Shown piece after piece: positions 48,863-60,500 of a stretch of DNA of 64,000 bases (its first letter is position 1; each line of letters starts with the position of its first letter). A program made the translations under genes and the position numbers. Origin of the DNA: Apostichopus japonicus (taxonomy: Eukaryota; Echinodermata; Holothuroidea; Aspidochirotida; Stichopodidae); NCBI RefSeq assembly GCF_037975245.1, contig NC_092565.1, forward strand, positions 13,979,499-14,043,498, read 5' to 3'. A model generated the notes under the pieces. It worked only from the letters and a program-made list of their open reading frames with translations. It did no database searches and was not told where the DNA came from.

Positions 48863-51800
48863 GTGAGTATCACAGAAAAACAAACATGAAGCCATTGGAA
48901 ATTTGTATAATATGTAAGGGCCTACTTGTGATAGGACAATTGAATGCAACTGAAAGAAAATGCACTGATGTTTCAGTAGTCTGTAGTCAAACTTATGATG
49001 GGGTTTAAATAACGAAAAATAATCAAAATCATCTCTTAACAGCTCTGCTTCGAGGAAATCACTTTGAGCTTTCTAGTAAATTTGATTAAAGACTACAATA
49101 CTCTTTCACTTTGTGGTGAGGTGTGATTAATGGCAATATTGTTCTTCAAGTTAAAGTGTTCAATAACCAATAAAAGCAAACAGTAGAATGATACCTGTAG
49201 TCTGCAGGGAACTTAAAACCATCCAGTTCTAGTTCTTAAAAGAAATTGCTCTGTAAAATATGCTGGTACAGTGAAATCAATGTATATTTGTTGCTTTACA
49301 TAGATATATGTTTAAAATGATGACACTTACAGTGAGTTAAATGTGTATTTAAATAAATTCCCTGGGAGGTGTCAAAAAATGCCTCTCTCTTCAGGATTGC
49401 TTTGAGTGCTTTCTGAGTTTAATAAAATCCTCACTTTCGACCAAGAAATAGCATTCCTTCTTGTAATCTTTGACCTATTAAGAGAGTCTGAATTTTTCTC
49501 ACAATGTTAGGAGGTCAGCCTCTATAGCAGCTCACTGCTGTGAGTTACAGTAGGAAAATTCAATTTTGGGGATGGTACACATTGATGATCAAATCCAAGT
49601 GAAATGACTGTGTTGAATCCAGTAGCAACTCCCTGATTGGATATCACTCACATGTACATGTGATGGAAGATATTATTCCATCATGTTCTCTTTCTGTCTG
49701 GTATACCCCTGTTAATGGAGGGTTTGTATAGTGCAAAGGCCTCATATATAATGTATTGAGCTGACTGATGACATTGATTGCAACAGGATGTTTGGCTGTT
49801 TGGTACTACCAAGAACTGCCACTGACCCTCCTGTTGCCCCCATCATCACAGACCACCCTGAGTCCTACTTACTTTTAAGGTGACTTATGGTTCAAACTAA
49901 GGCAACTATCAACAACAACAGCTACCAATATTTAAATTCAAAAGGTGGTTAGGTGTACTGTAGGTTGAAAATATCACTAGGATTCATAACTGTAGATTAT
50001 GTTCCAGTCTACCAGTCACAAAAGTATTTGACCCCTAGCTGGGTATTGTAGCCTTTGTCAATCTTTTCAAATAGGTTGTACAGGTCCCAGCACCTGATTT
50101 AAAGGAAATGACAAGACTGCTCTAAACATAAAGAAATGTTTTGTCACTTATTGAAAGGAGTCAGTCGACCATCTTGTAGAGTGCTGGCTAAAATTTTGCT
50201 ATTGCAACAAAACTAAATATAAAGGACCTGGTTATGTGGAATGTAACCCATGTTACAGTTAGTTTCTGTATAAAATTATATCTTGTAATTGATTTTGCTT
50301 CCCCTTCTTACCCTGTCTCCAAACTACATCTGTACTATCCTATCAACCTAAGCTACATGACTTTCTAAAAGCAGCTGTTTGCATTCAGTACATGTATGTA
50401 TGATAAATTTTAATAGTTATTTTGTATGCAGAATTCTCGATTAAGAAAGGTGGTTGAACAGCTGATCAGTCAAGTTTGATGAATGTCAAATAATGCGAAG
50501 AAAACCGTCAATCTTGAAGATTTCTGCATTTTATAGAGTCTGTGAATGACAAAAGTTACAAATTTGAATGAAATAATGAAATACCAATTATTAGAAAGCA
50601 TGGTAAAAAACTGATTGTCTTAGTTTGTTGATTGCCATCTGGTAAATGAGTAAAATTGTGGTAGGTTTGGTAGAATCTGGGAATTTATCAAACCAAAATC
50701 AAAAGAGACTGCTCTAACCTGGCCTTTAATTCACTGTAAACTGTGGATATGATATGATTGAACGTGTGAAATGCACTGATTTTGTTAAACGTCATCAGAA
50801 TTGGCCTCAAATTTGACCAGGCTTTAAAATTTTTCAAAAGTGCATTGTTGTTTACCTGTACAGGCTCTTATTTTCAAAATAATTCCAAGCCAATGAGGAT
50901 TATTTAACTATTAATATATTTTATTATTTTATTATTATTAGACATATATCACAGTGTGGGTAACTTCTTTTACAGTGGTAATAGAATGCTTCAAGGTAAC
51001 ATTATGAGCATGGGTGACCATTACTAGACTCAAATCGAGCATATTTGGGAACAATAGTGATGACCTTGAATGCCTCAGTTATTGCAATTTTAAAATAGTT
51101 TCAGAAGCTGCTGTTTGCAGCCTTTAGATGTTTCGTACCCTCTGGATTGCAAGTCTAACAACCAGAGACAGATGACTTGAAAAACCATACATTGATGTAT
51201 GCGAATTGCTTTCATTATGTTAGATCTTTCAAGAATGAACCAGGTTTGTTAGTACCGTGGAAGTGTACAGCAGTCAACATCATTTTTCAGTTTATTCTCA
51301 AAGAGTTCATATACTTTTCAAATCATGGAAGTCTTGTCATCTCAGATCTTCTTATAATTGATTCACTCTCTGTAATAGAACTTTATCAAGTAAACTTGTA
51401 TTACGTACCTACGTACCCCGGTGGGAAAGGTTCAGGGTTTAAAAGAGAAGGCAGCTTGTTAATACACACTGATCATCCTTGAATGGTGTAATAGACAGTA
51501 GATTAGTGTGTCCCTCAATAAATTAGTTGGGAGGTTATAATCAAATTTACTGTTAAGAAATGGTCAAAGTATCGGTAATTAGTAGTGTGGTATAAATATC
51601 CCAAGGCTAACTTCAATGTATGGTATTTGAATCTGTTAGAGATGTACACAGTGTATATGCAAGGCCTCAATTTAGCCGGTTCAAAGGTTTAATGATTGAC
51701 GAAATTGATCCAAAAGTCTTACAAAATTGATAGTACTTCAATAGTTACGACTTTCACCACCAATAACCGAGTTGATAAATGAATCCAGATCAGTTGGAAT

Positions 51801-52726
51801 GGGTATTGGCCACTGTTTAAATATACCTTGCTGGATTTTGGATAGTAGGCACTATATAATTTCTTTTTGATTGATTGATTGGTAACTGGTATTTTTCGTA
51901 CATGTTTGGGTTTAATTTTCTGTAATGTAGGTATGGGCCACGGAGCAAATAAATAGTGAGGATACCATGTTTATATCAGTGTACACACCGACTGACCATA
52001 GTCACATTGTACTAACTGGAGTCCTTAGCATGGATGGACAGTGTGGTTAGAGTCTCAATTTGTAACTGCATTTCTAGTTTTTGCACTATAGTTATCTCAT
52101 TGATCAAGGTCACTAAATATATTGCCTAAACAATTTTCCATGCCAGAAGGACACCTATCGTTTATAGTTTACTGCACACATTCCTACAGTACGCTCTTTA
52201 AATCGTTTTTTTATGAAAGGTCGTTGATAGACAGGAAATTGGACAACCTGAATATTTCATCCAAAACTAGCCGGGTTTTTATTTCGCTCCTTTTCATACC
52301 CTGAATGATTTTGTGGGTGAATGGATTGTAGAGACTGAAAAGGAAAATCAACAGATATTTGTGAAGTATTAGGGAATATTTCAAAGTATTTATAAGGAAC
52401 ATGATAGGGATAGTGTTACTGTTACCTGAGAGAATGCGAGTTGGTGTAACAACTGTACTTTGTAAAGTAAACAGGTTCTGCATACTTGATAAATGTATAA
52501 CGTGTAATTGCCGTTGTGTAATAGTGCACAACACAAAAGACATACTACAGCCTGCTGTTCATGGACATAATAATGCGCATGAACTAGTGAAACTAAGGAA
52601 GTGCACAGAGGAAGTTGTATATGAATCAGGTTTAACTCAAGTTGACTAATTATGAAATAGATTTATGAAGACAAAATTTGTGCTTAAAAGAATAGTCCAG
52701 GTCAAAATTTCTTGTTGATATGTTTA
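48863..52726. other. Non-coding region, nothing recognised
   Basis: It holds a 101-codon open frame (51177-51482) and other chance-length frames with no recognisable motif. It would be intronic if the candidate exons at 48710 and 53409 are real. Confidence 0.55.
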
Positions 52727-53207
52727 AGAGGAACATAATCTAAGCATTTGGGTGAAATTTGCGTTCAATTCCTACATGTACCGTTTTTGAGATATTGACA
52801 GTTGAAGTTGCCGCCTTTTGTATCAAAAGTGAACTTGGAGCAACAAGTGTGACGTCATTGCACACTGATAAATAATGTTTTGTTTTCCTTTAAGATTTAC
52901 GTCTAATTTTAAACACCACAATTGGATGCATCCATAATGTGAATGTACCATAGGTATTGGTATTGTATAAAATTCACTCCCCCTTTAGACAAACTGGTAA
53001 CCCTATCCAATCCAAGGTCAAATCAATAGACTGAAAAATAAAGAAAAAACAAAACATTATTCATCAGTGTGCAACTATGACATCACACCTGCTTGATTCA
53101 AGTTCACTTTTGGTAGAATATCAGATAACTTCAACTGTCAGTATCTCAAAAACTGTATTTGGGAATTCAATTCAAATTTCTTCTGACAGATTAGATTATG
53201 TTCCTCT
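52727..53207. mobile_element. Foldback MITE, about 480 bp
   Basis: The left arm (about 52727-52910) contains GAGGAACATAATCT, TTTTTGAGATATTGACAGTTGAAGTT, AAAAGTGAACTTG and TTGCACACTGATAAATAATG. The right arm (about 53035-53207), reverse complemented, has the same blocks in the same order with few changes. The spacer is about 125 bp. No coding capacity. Confidence 0.8.
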
Positions 53208-53215
53208 GTAATACC

Positions 53216-53290
53216 GGTGCTGTGGCCGAGTGGATAGAGGTGATGGCATTTGAATTTTGAAGCAATGAGGCTCAGCAATCGTGAGGTTCC
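53216..53290 (+). mobile_element. tRNA-like SINE head fragment
   Basis: GGTGCTGTGGCCGAGTGGAT contains a Pol III A-box-like TGGCCGAGTGG. Further on, AGCAATGAGGCTCAGCAATC and GTGAGGTTCC hold a damaged B box. It directly abuts the foldback element. A functional tRNA is unlikely. Confidence 0.5.
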
Positions 53291-53408
53291 TTTAAGTTTG
53301 ATAATTTTCTCTTCTCTATTTGCCATCTGGAGCTTGTGTATCTTAAAATGGCACTTTGTTTCCTCAAACTTTACTGTATTGTTTTTCTCTGTTTTTTTTT
53401 CATTGCAG

Positions 53409-53459
53409 GGTCATGTCGTATACACTGAGAACCATGGAGCCTTCAGTTGCTACGTGCAG
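53409..53459 (+). CDS. Candidate 51 nt internal exon of an unidentified gene
   Basis: A strong polypyrimidine acceptor (TTTTTTTTCATTGCAG) and a GCAG|GTAGAG donor frame 51 nt that read GHVVYTENHGAFSCYVQ in phase 0, compatible with both upstream candidate exons. A second frame is also open. The HGAFSCYV part faintly recalls an Ig-type Cys strand, but that is not enough to name it. Confidence 0.35.
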
Positions 53460-53867
53460 GTAGAGTAACTTCACAATACTGCCTTTTCTTTCCATTGCTG
53501 AGTTAATAACTTAGCGTATTTTGCCTTCATGTTTGGTTTATATTCTTCGTGTTTGACGCCGAACCTGTCTCTCTGCTTCTAGATCTGCTAATCCACTAAT
53601 CATGTCATACAATCTGTTAACCTTTGACATTGCAGTGTTACTGTGTAATATTTTTATCATTTGGAGGCTTTTTGTTACCCTCTGGTCGTGTGTGTAAGTT
53701 CAAACTCCATTTACAAACTGGTGGATCTGGAGATTTAAGACAATGACTCACAAACATCAAGGGATAGTTGATCGACAAGTCTAGTGTCAGAATTCAAAGA
53801 ATATTTCACATAATTATCTCAATAGACACTGACATCTTCCCATATTGGACTTCCTTTCCTTGCCTAC

Positions 53868-54075
53868 CTGTCTCCTCACAACCCCAGCACTATGTCCCTA
53901 CAGTACCTAGAGTGCACTGGTGACCTTTTACAGTAAGTGCTGCATTCCCTTACAGTAGCTCTACCAGCCAGTGTGCCAGGAAGTGTTTTTCAGTGAGAGT
54001 GCTGAGGTTTGCAGGAGACAGGTAAGCTCCTATCTTGTAAATATCCAAACCGGGTAAGTTTTGGGATACCTGCCA
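53868..54075. repeat. Two opposed copies of the GGAGACAGGTAAG dispersed repeat
   Basis: At 53868-53895 the reverse form CTACCTGTCTCCTCACAACC is followed by CCAGCACTA. At about 53990-54075 the forward form reads GAGTGCTGAGGTTTGCAGGA, GACAGGTAAG and AAATATCCAAACCGGGTAAG. Both match the unit that is tandem in GPAT4 intron 11. Confidence 0.65.
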
Positions 54076-54848
54076 GACGTGCATTCCCAATAAGATGAAG
54101 TTAACATAGCTTTATCAATGGGTCAGATTGCATGTTTTATTCATGACCTAAGCAGCTGGTAACTCGTAGAAACAACCACTGTGTTTCAATAACGACCTCG
54201 CTAATTGGAGGACCCCTTTTCACATTCTCCATAACAAATTGGTTGTGAACTCCCTGGTTTACAGACCTTTCCTCTATATGTGTCAGTGGACTTGCAAAAA
54301 TAAGTATTGAAATTTTCCAGCATAAGACCGACCTTTTGAATGGAAAGCCACTGTTTGATGAATTAGACTTCAGCCCCCAAAATGGTAATTGTAAATAGAA
54401 ACCAAACTAACAAGGGCCTTGTCACATTAGGTGTGGCTTAATACTAATTGTGTACTTACCTTTTGTACTACAGTGTTTTCCCCTCCAACACTCCCCTTTC
54501 TCTGTCAGGAGTACAGCCATAAAGTGGGCTGGCTTTATTCATGCTCAAGGCCTCATACCTGTTAATGTGTAACTGTCCAAACTTAAATCTGTTCTTGATG
54601 ATATTTCAACTGTCGATTCATATCCTTGTACAGCTCTAACACCACAACTCAACTCTTACCGAGATCCGATAAGATTTATCTTCTAGATCAGAGAAACAGC
54701 CTACTATCACCCCCCCCCCCTCCAATCCATCCCCATCCTCTTTAAAGTGTAATGTCCAAATAGCATCATTATCCTCTTCAAATGCATTTAGCTTAAATTC
54801 ATTTTTTGGTTCCTTGCTGAAAGCAAAGGAACCTATGTATTCAGGTTG

Positions 54849-54868
54849 GCGTGTGTGTGTGTGTGTGT

Positions 54869-54900
<32 letters not shown>
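54849..54900 (+). repeat. GT microsatellite
   Basis: Twenty-odd GT units with one AT interruption. Confidence 0.95.
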
Positions 54901-54901
<1 letters not shown>

Positions 54902-55189
54902 ACGCTTAAGCTTGTATGCACGATAACTCAACAAGGGATTGACTGATCATGATCAAACTTGGTGGGTGGGTGGCCCATAGTGAGTAGATGAACCCTATTG
55001 TTTTTGGTGCCCACAAAGGTCACCAAAGGTCAGTTATGGTCCAAAAACCCAAAATACTAAAACTGCAATAACTCCCAGTGCCAATGTGCGACAAGGTTGA
55101 TATTTTGGGACAAGTTGTGAACTGGTTAGGGCAATATTTTGAAACTTAACGGTCATGTGATCTGAGGTCACCAAAGGTCAATTAATGTT

Positions 55190-56930
55190 AAAAAACTAGT
55201 ATTTTTGTGATAACTTGAGAACGAATTGTCCGTTAGGGTTGGGAGTTGCTTCAGTGTAATCCAATTGTCGACCCACATCTGGGTGACCCTTGACCTCAAT
55301 TTGACCTCTGGTGACCTTTTCATGTTTTGGGGATTTTTACAGTTTCGATGCTATTTTCAGATGTCAAAGGTACCTTCCGATCATAAATATCGATAGGTTG
55401 ACCCCCGTGTGACCTTTGTGTGCGAACTTATATGGGGTCAAAGTTTTCGGTCAGAGTTAGGATGGCTGTACAGACTTATCGTGTTGATTTTTGGAATCAG
55501 CAGATCAAACTACATTTGAAACCAAGGTCAAAAGGTCAAAGGTCACATTAGAAAAAATGTGCTTAGTTTGGGAGAAAACGGGCGAAAAAGAAAATGTTTG
55601 GTTTTGATGCTAGATTTGGATATCAAAGGTACCTTCCGATCAAAAATGTCAATGGGTTGACACCCGGGTGACCTTTGTGTGTAAAGTTATACAAGGTCAA
55701 AGTTAATTTTCAGACATTTAATGCAATAACTCCCAGGGCCAAGGTGTAACAAGGTTGATATTTTGGGACAAGTTGCAAATGGTATAGAGGAATATTTTCA
55801 AACTTAACGGTCATGTGATCCGAGGTCATCAAAGGTCAATTAATGTTAAAAAACTAGTATTTTCGGTGAGAAAATGGGCAAAGAAAAAAATGTTTGAATT
55901 CTTACAGTTTTGATGCTATATTCACATCTCAACAATCAAAAATGTCAATAGGTTTACCCCAGGTGACCTTTGTGTGTGAAGTTATATGAGGTCAAAGTAA
56001 ATTTTCAGACATTTAGTGCAATAATTCCCAGTTCCAAGGTGTGACACGGTTGATATTTAGGGACAAGTTGCAAATGGTATAGGGGAATATTTTCAAATTT
56101 AACGGTCATGTGATCCGAGGTCACCAAAGGTCAATTAATGATAAAAAACTAGTATTTTTGCGATAACTTGAGAACGAATTGTCCGTTAGGGTTGGGAGTT
56201 GCTTCAATTTAATCCAATTGTCGACCCGCATCTGGGTGACCCTTGACCTCAATTTGACCTCTGGTGACCTTTTCATGTTTTGGGGATTTTTACAGTTTCG
56301 ATGCTATTTTCAGATGTCAAAGGTACCTTCTGATCATAAATGTCAATGGGTTGACCCCCGTGTGACCTTCGTGTGCGGAGTTATACGAGGTCAAAGTTAA
56401 TTTTCAGACATTTAATGCAATAACTCTCAGTTCCAAGGTGTGACACGGTTGATATTTTGGGACAAGTTGCAAATGGTATAGGGGAATATTCTCAAACTTA
56501 ACGGTCATGTGATCCGAGGTCACCAAAGGTCAATTAATGATAAAAAACTAGTATTTTTGCGATAACTTGAGAACGAATTGTCTGTTAGGGTTGGGAGTTG
56601 CTTCAATTTAATCCAATTGTCGACCCGCATCTGGGTGACCCTTGACCTCAATTTGACCTCTGGTGACCTTTTCATGTTTTGGGGATTTTTACAGTTTCGA
56701 TGCTATTTTCAGATGTCAAAGGTACCTTCTGATCATAAATGTCAATGGGTTGACCCCCGTGTGACCTTCGTGTGCGGAGTTATAAGAGGTCAAAGTTAAT
56801 TTTCAGACATTTAATGCAATAACTCTCAGTTCCAAGGTGTGACACGGTTGATATTTTGGGACAAGTTGCAAATGGTATAGGGGAATATTTTCAAACTTAA
56901 CGGTCATGTGATCCGAGGTCACCAAAAATG
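55190..56930 (+). repeat. 399 bp tandem unit, two near-identical and two or more diverged copies
   Basis: The stretches beginning near 56179 and 56578 are nearly identical over a full 399 bp period and even encode the same 73-codon chance frame. Diverged relatives lie at about 55190-55450 and 55600-56170. Confidence 0.88.
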
Positions 56931-57599
56931 TCAAAGGTACCTTCTGATCATAAATGTCAATAGGTTGACCCCCGTGTGACCTTCGTGTGCGAAGTTATAC
57001 GAGGTCAAAGTTAAAAAATATTAATGAGGTCACGGGTCAAACGTGAAAAACTCCCAAGTTGCAATAACTTGGCTACTATTTATTGGAATTTCGTCAAACT
57101 TGGTATGATGATATTGGTAGATAGTCTCCACACACTGATGTGTGTTGCAATTGATATCATGCATGTTTATAAGGGGGGGGGGGGGGGGCCTAGCATTATT
57201 TCGTTATGAAAAGTTTGTATGCACAATAACTCAACAAGGGAATGACCAATCATTACCATACTTGGTGAGTGGGTGGCCAATAGTAAGTAGATTAACCCTG
57301 TTGATTTTGGTGCTCATATCATGAATATTAATGAGGTCATGGGGTCAAACGTGAAATACTCCAAATTGCAATTACTTGGCTACTATTACTAATGGGAATT
57401 TCGTCAAACTTGGTATGATGATAATGGTAGATAGTCTTCACACACTGATGTGTGTTGCAATTGATATCAGGGCTTAGCATTACTTTGGCAACAAAAGTTT
57501 GTGAGCATAAATTACTGTTGTTGTATTAGGGCTTTGTTAGAAATTTCCCTATGAATGGAACTAATGAACAGCAGCAAGGAACCATGAAATGTTTTCATT

Positions 57600-60500
57600 C
57601 TGGTTTTTTAAATGAAATGGAATGAAAATACTCAAATATATTGTAGACTTGATTGGGGCTTCATTAAAACTTTGTTATTTTCGGGATTGCCTTATTGATT
57701 TTTAATTAAGGGGCTAAACCTTTGTTACCCCCTGTGAAGGTAAATCCTGAGCTTTTGGACAATTTTGCAATTGGTCTAAACAGTGTCAACATACAGTACA
57801 GTAGTTGTCATTAAAAGCAGCCTCAAGAAGTAGAAATAGGGAGCCTTTAAGCTTAGCCGGATTTGTGTCATCATCAGCTTATTACAAAAATTATAAATTG
57901 TAAGTACTGCAAAATTACCTCCTGTTGAGATCTCATTAGGTGCTTCATAAAATTTTCTGTACATTACAAACCGTGCAATCCCTGTGTTAGGTCACTGCTG
58001 TCTTTCTTGAAGAAAGTAGAACCGTGTGCTGCGTGTTTCCCAGTTGCCGTTTGTGTTTGCAATGCAATACAAATCCATCGGGTAGATGTAGGAGTGCACA
58101 AAATACAAATTGTTTAGTGTGTTGACTTCTTGAAATTTCATAAGTGGTAGTTATATATCTTTGAGTGGGCATAGGTTTATAACTTTTCAAATACTTTGCC
58201 TAAAAAATATCAATTATCAACCCATGCCCCCCCCCCCAGCTTAAAACATACAGTCCATGTTAAACACATTTGCAGCTGTGTACTCCATAATATATGTATC
58301 ACGATGGCATGATGATGATTGCTTGTGAAGATACACTTATTTTTGTGTTGCTAAAGCACAGAAAGGAGACAGAAATAACTGACAGTACAGATTCATGACA
58401 CATCTGAAACTATCTGCTTGAAGTTCTTCCTCCTCCCCCCTACCCCATCCCTGTCCTATCACCATCCAATTAAAGCAAAACATTGGTCATCCATTAATTG
58501 GCATATCAAAAGACGAGTTAAGAATTTCGCTGTTTTTTGAGTCCAGCATACATTATGCATATTGCTTGTAAGAGTAATGACAACTTACTTTCGCAGGTTT
58601 GCATCTAGACTTCACACCTTGCTTTGTTTGGTCTTGTTATACTTGCAAGAATTTTGCAAATGGAATGTTCTATAAATGTAGTACAGGTAACGTACGTGAC
58701 TAATGAACACACCTACAGCGTTCATTTGTTTCAATTCTCTAATTCAGTTTCATTTTTTTTTTTTTTGCATGTCACGGTACAATGAATAAGTCAAATAAAT
58801 AAGAATGACAGATGTGAAAGGAAGTGATCTAAAAACCCCTTTGGGCTTATCCAGAAGAAAACTACCTGAAAAAGAAGTAGCAGAAAATAAGAACCTCCCA
58901 AACGTATGCATCCCCTCGACTCCTATCCCACCAAAACATCACCCCCATCCTACCACCACCCAAGAGAACAATGGTTGCAATTAATAAAACATTTTGAGGT
59001 ATAGTTTAACATGCTGCCTTAGAGAAGCAGCTGAAGGCTTGACAATTTAAAAGTTACGGGAAGCTTATTCCATGGGAAGCTTATGTAACAAGAAGCTTAT
59101 TTCTCGTTACCTTAACACTGTATGCCTATAACCACCATGATGCATCTACGTCACAGAGAAGTTATAAAAATACTACTGTTAAGACTGCCGCATACAATTA
59201 TGCAAAAACTGTGATTTTGAGATGTTGAAAAACTTGGAAACTGATATCAGAATTCAGTACTTAATGACTTCCTTCATGCAGCACTGAAGTACACTCACCA
59301 ATGACGGTTGCTTCCAGACGTTTACCTTCATGTCGCAATGACATGCATTCTCTTAAACCCAGCGAGATTCATTCTCGTCAGTTACCAAAGCAATTGACGT
59401 AATATCAGAGTAAACTCGATGATTAGATGTCAACATGCGTAGGCGGGGAGCCTGCAGGGGGTATGTCGAGATCATGGGAGGAGGAGGAGGAGTGGAAGGG
59501 AATTTATGGCACTTTGCACAATTTGGAGATTTAATAGACAACAATTGCAGTACAAGGCACTGGTATAGAGATGGAAGGGACGAGGAGATGCCCTGAATAC
59601 AAATTATTCCGGCTCAACTGGGACTTCACCGATTCACGAAATAGGGAACTATAAGTTAATCTCTTGGCATATATCAATGAGACATTTGAGCATCCTGAGT
59701 ACATACATGTGCGACGTAGTAGCGTTTGTCAAGTTCATTCATGTTTCGCAAGATTCCCTGAGTACGAACTGAGAAATTGCCTAATACTGTTATTATGTCC
59801 TTTTACTATGGGAAGTAGTAACTGGAAGAGGGAATGACACTATAGGAAATGAGTTACATAAATATATATACAGTTCTAAATCTATTTTGCCAACAATTTG
59901 CTATCAAGTAAATTGTTTCTAGAAGAAAGTAGTTTCGAAATGGTTTGAATTTGTATACTGTATTAAGTATTGAACATTTTCTGTTGATTTCTTTAGTATA
60001 TATAGCATTTCACTTGTATGACATTTTCGTGTGACACTTTTCATTAAATTAAAAAAGTACTAAAGAAGAACAATGTACCATTAACTATTGCAATACAGTA
60101 TGCCTTTGACCACAAAATAATTAATTATTTTTGATAATTAGTGATGTTAATTAGTTTTAGATTAAGCCCCTCCGTACATCGCCAGCTGATCACAACCCGA
60201 CTCAACTCGACTGTTGACACTTGGACAATCATGGATTATAGTCGACTTGTGTGCGTTTGCTTAAGATCACCACCAATCAAGATTTTGCCAGTACTAAGTT
60301 GGTCTGGCTTCAGTCAGTAAAACTGAACAATGTAGCGTTTTCCCGCGATTGGCAAAAGGTGGTAGTGCCCGACATGAACTAATGCAGTTTTAACAAAATG
60401 GAACCTATCATTGGTGAAATAATTTTGCACATGACCTAAACGAGAACTGGTTGATCACAGAAGACAGTCTTTTGTGTATGCTCATCACTCCTTCAGTGTG

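Larger units (their letters stand above)
54808..57583. mobile_element. 2.8 kb AGGTCA-rich repeat element with 12 bp inverted ends
   Basis: GGTTCCTTGCTG at 54808-54819 is repeated in reverse complement at 57572-57583. Inside are a GT microsatellite (54849-54900), a CGATAACTCAACAAGGGATT block present near both ends (about 54922 and 57222), four or so copies of a 399 bp unit, and a pair of about 310 bp repeats (57010 and 57320). AGGTCA/TGACCT words are very frequent. No protein-coding capacity beyond frames created by the repeat. Confidence 0.7.

Noticed and set aside
51177-51482. 101-residue open frame as a gene
   Set aside because: No recognisable motif, no splice or start context, and a composition like translated AT-rich intergenic DNA.
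53955-54021. Additional exon of the candidate gene at 53409
   Set aside because: The splice-like borders belong to a dispersed repeat that also occurs in GPAT4 intron 11 and elsewhere. Reported as a repeat property instead.
56179-56799. Two identical 73-residue frames as a duplicated gene
   Set aside because: They are the same chance frame in two copies of a 399 bp tandem unit and contain no protein signature.
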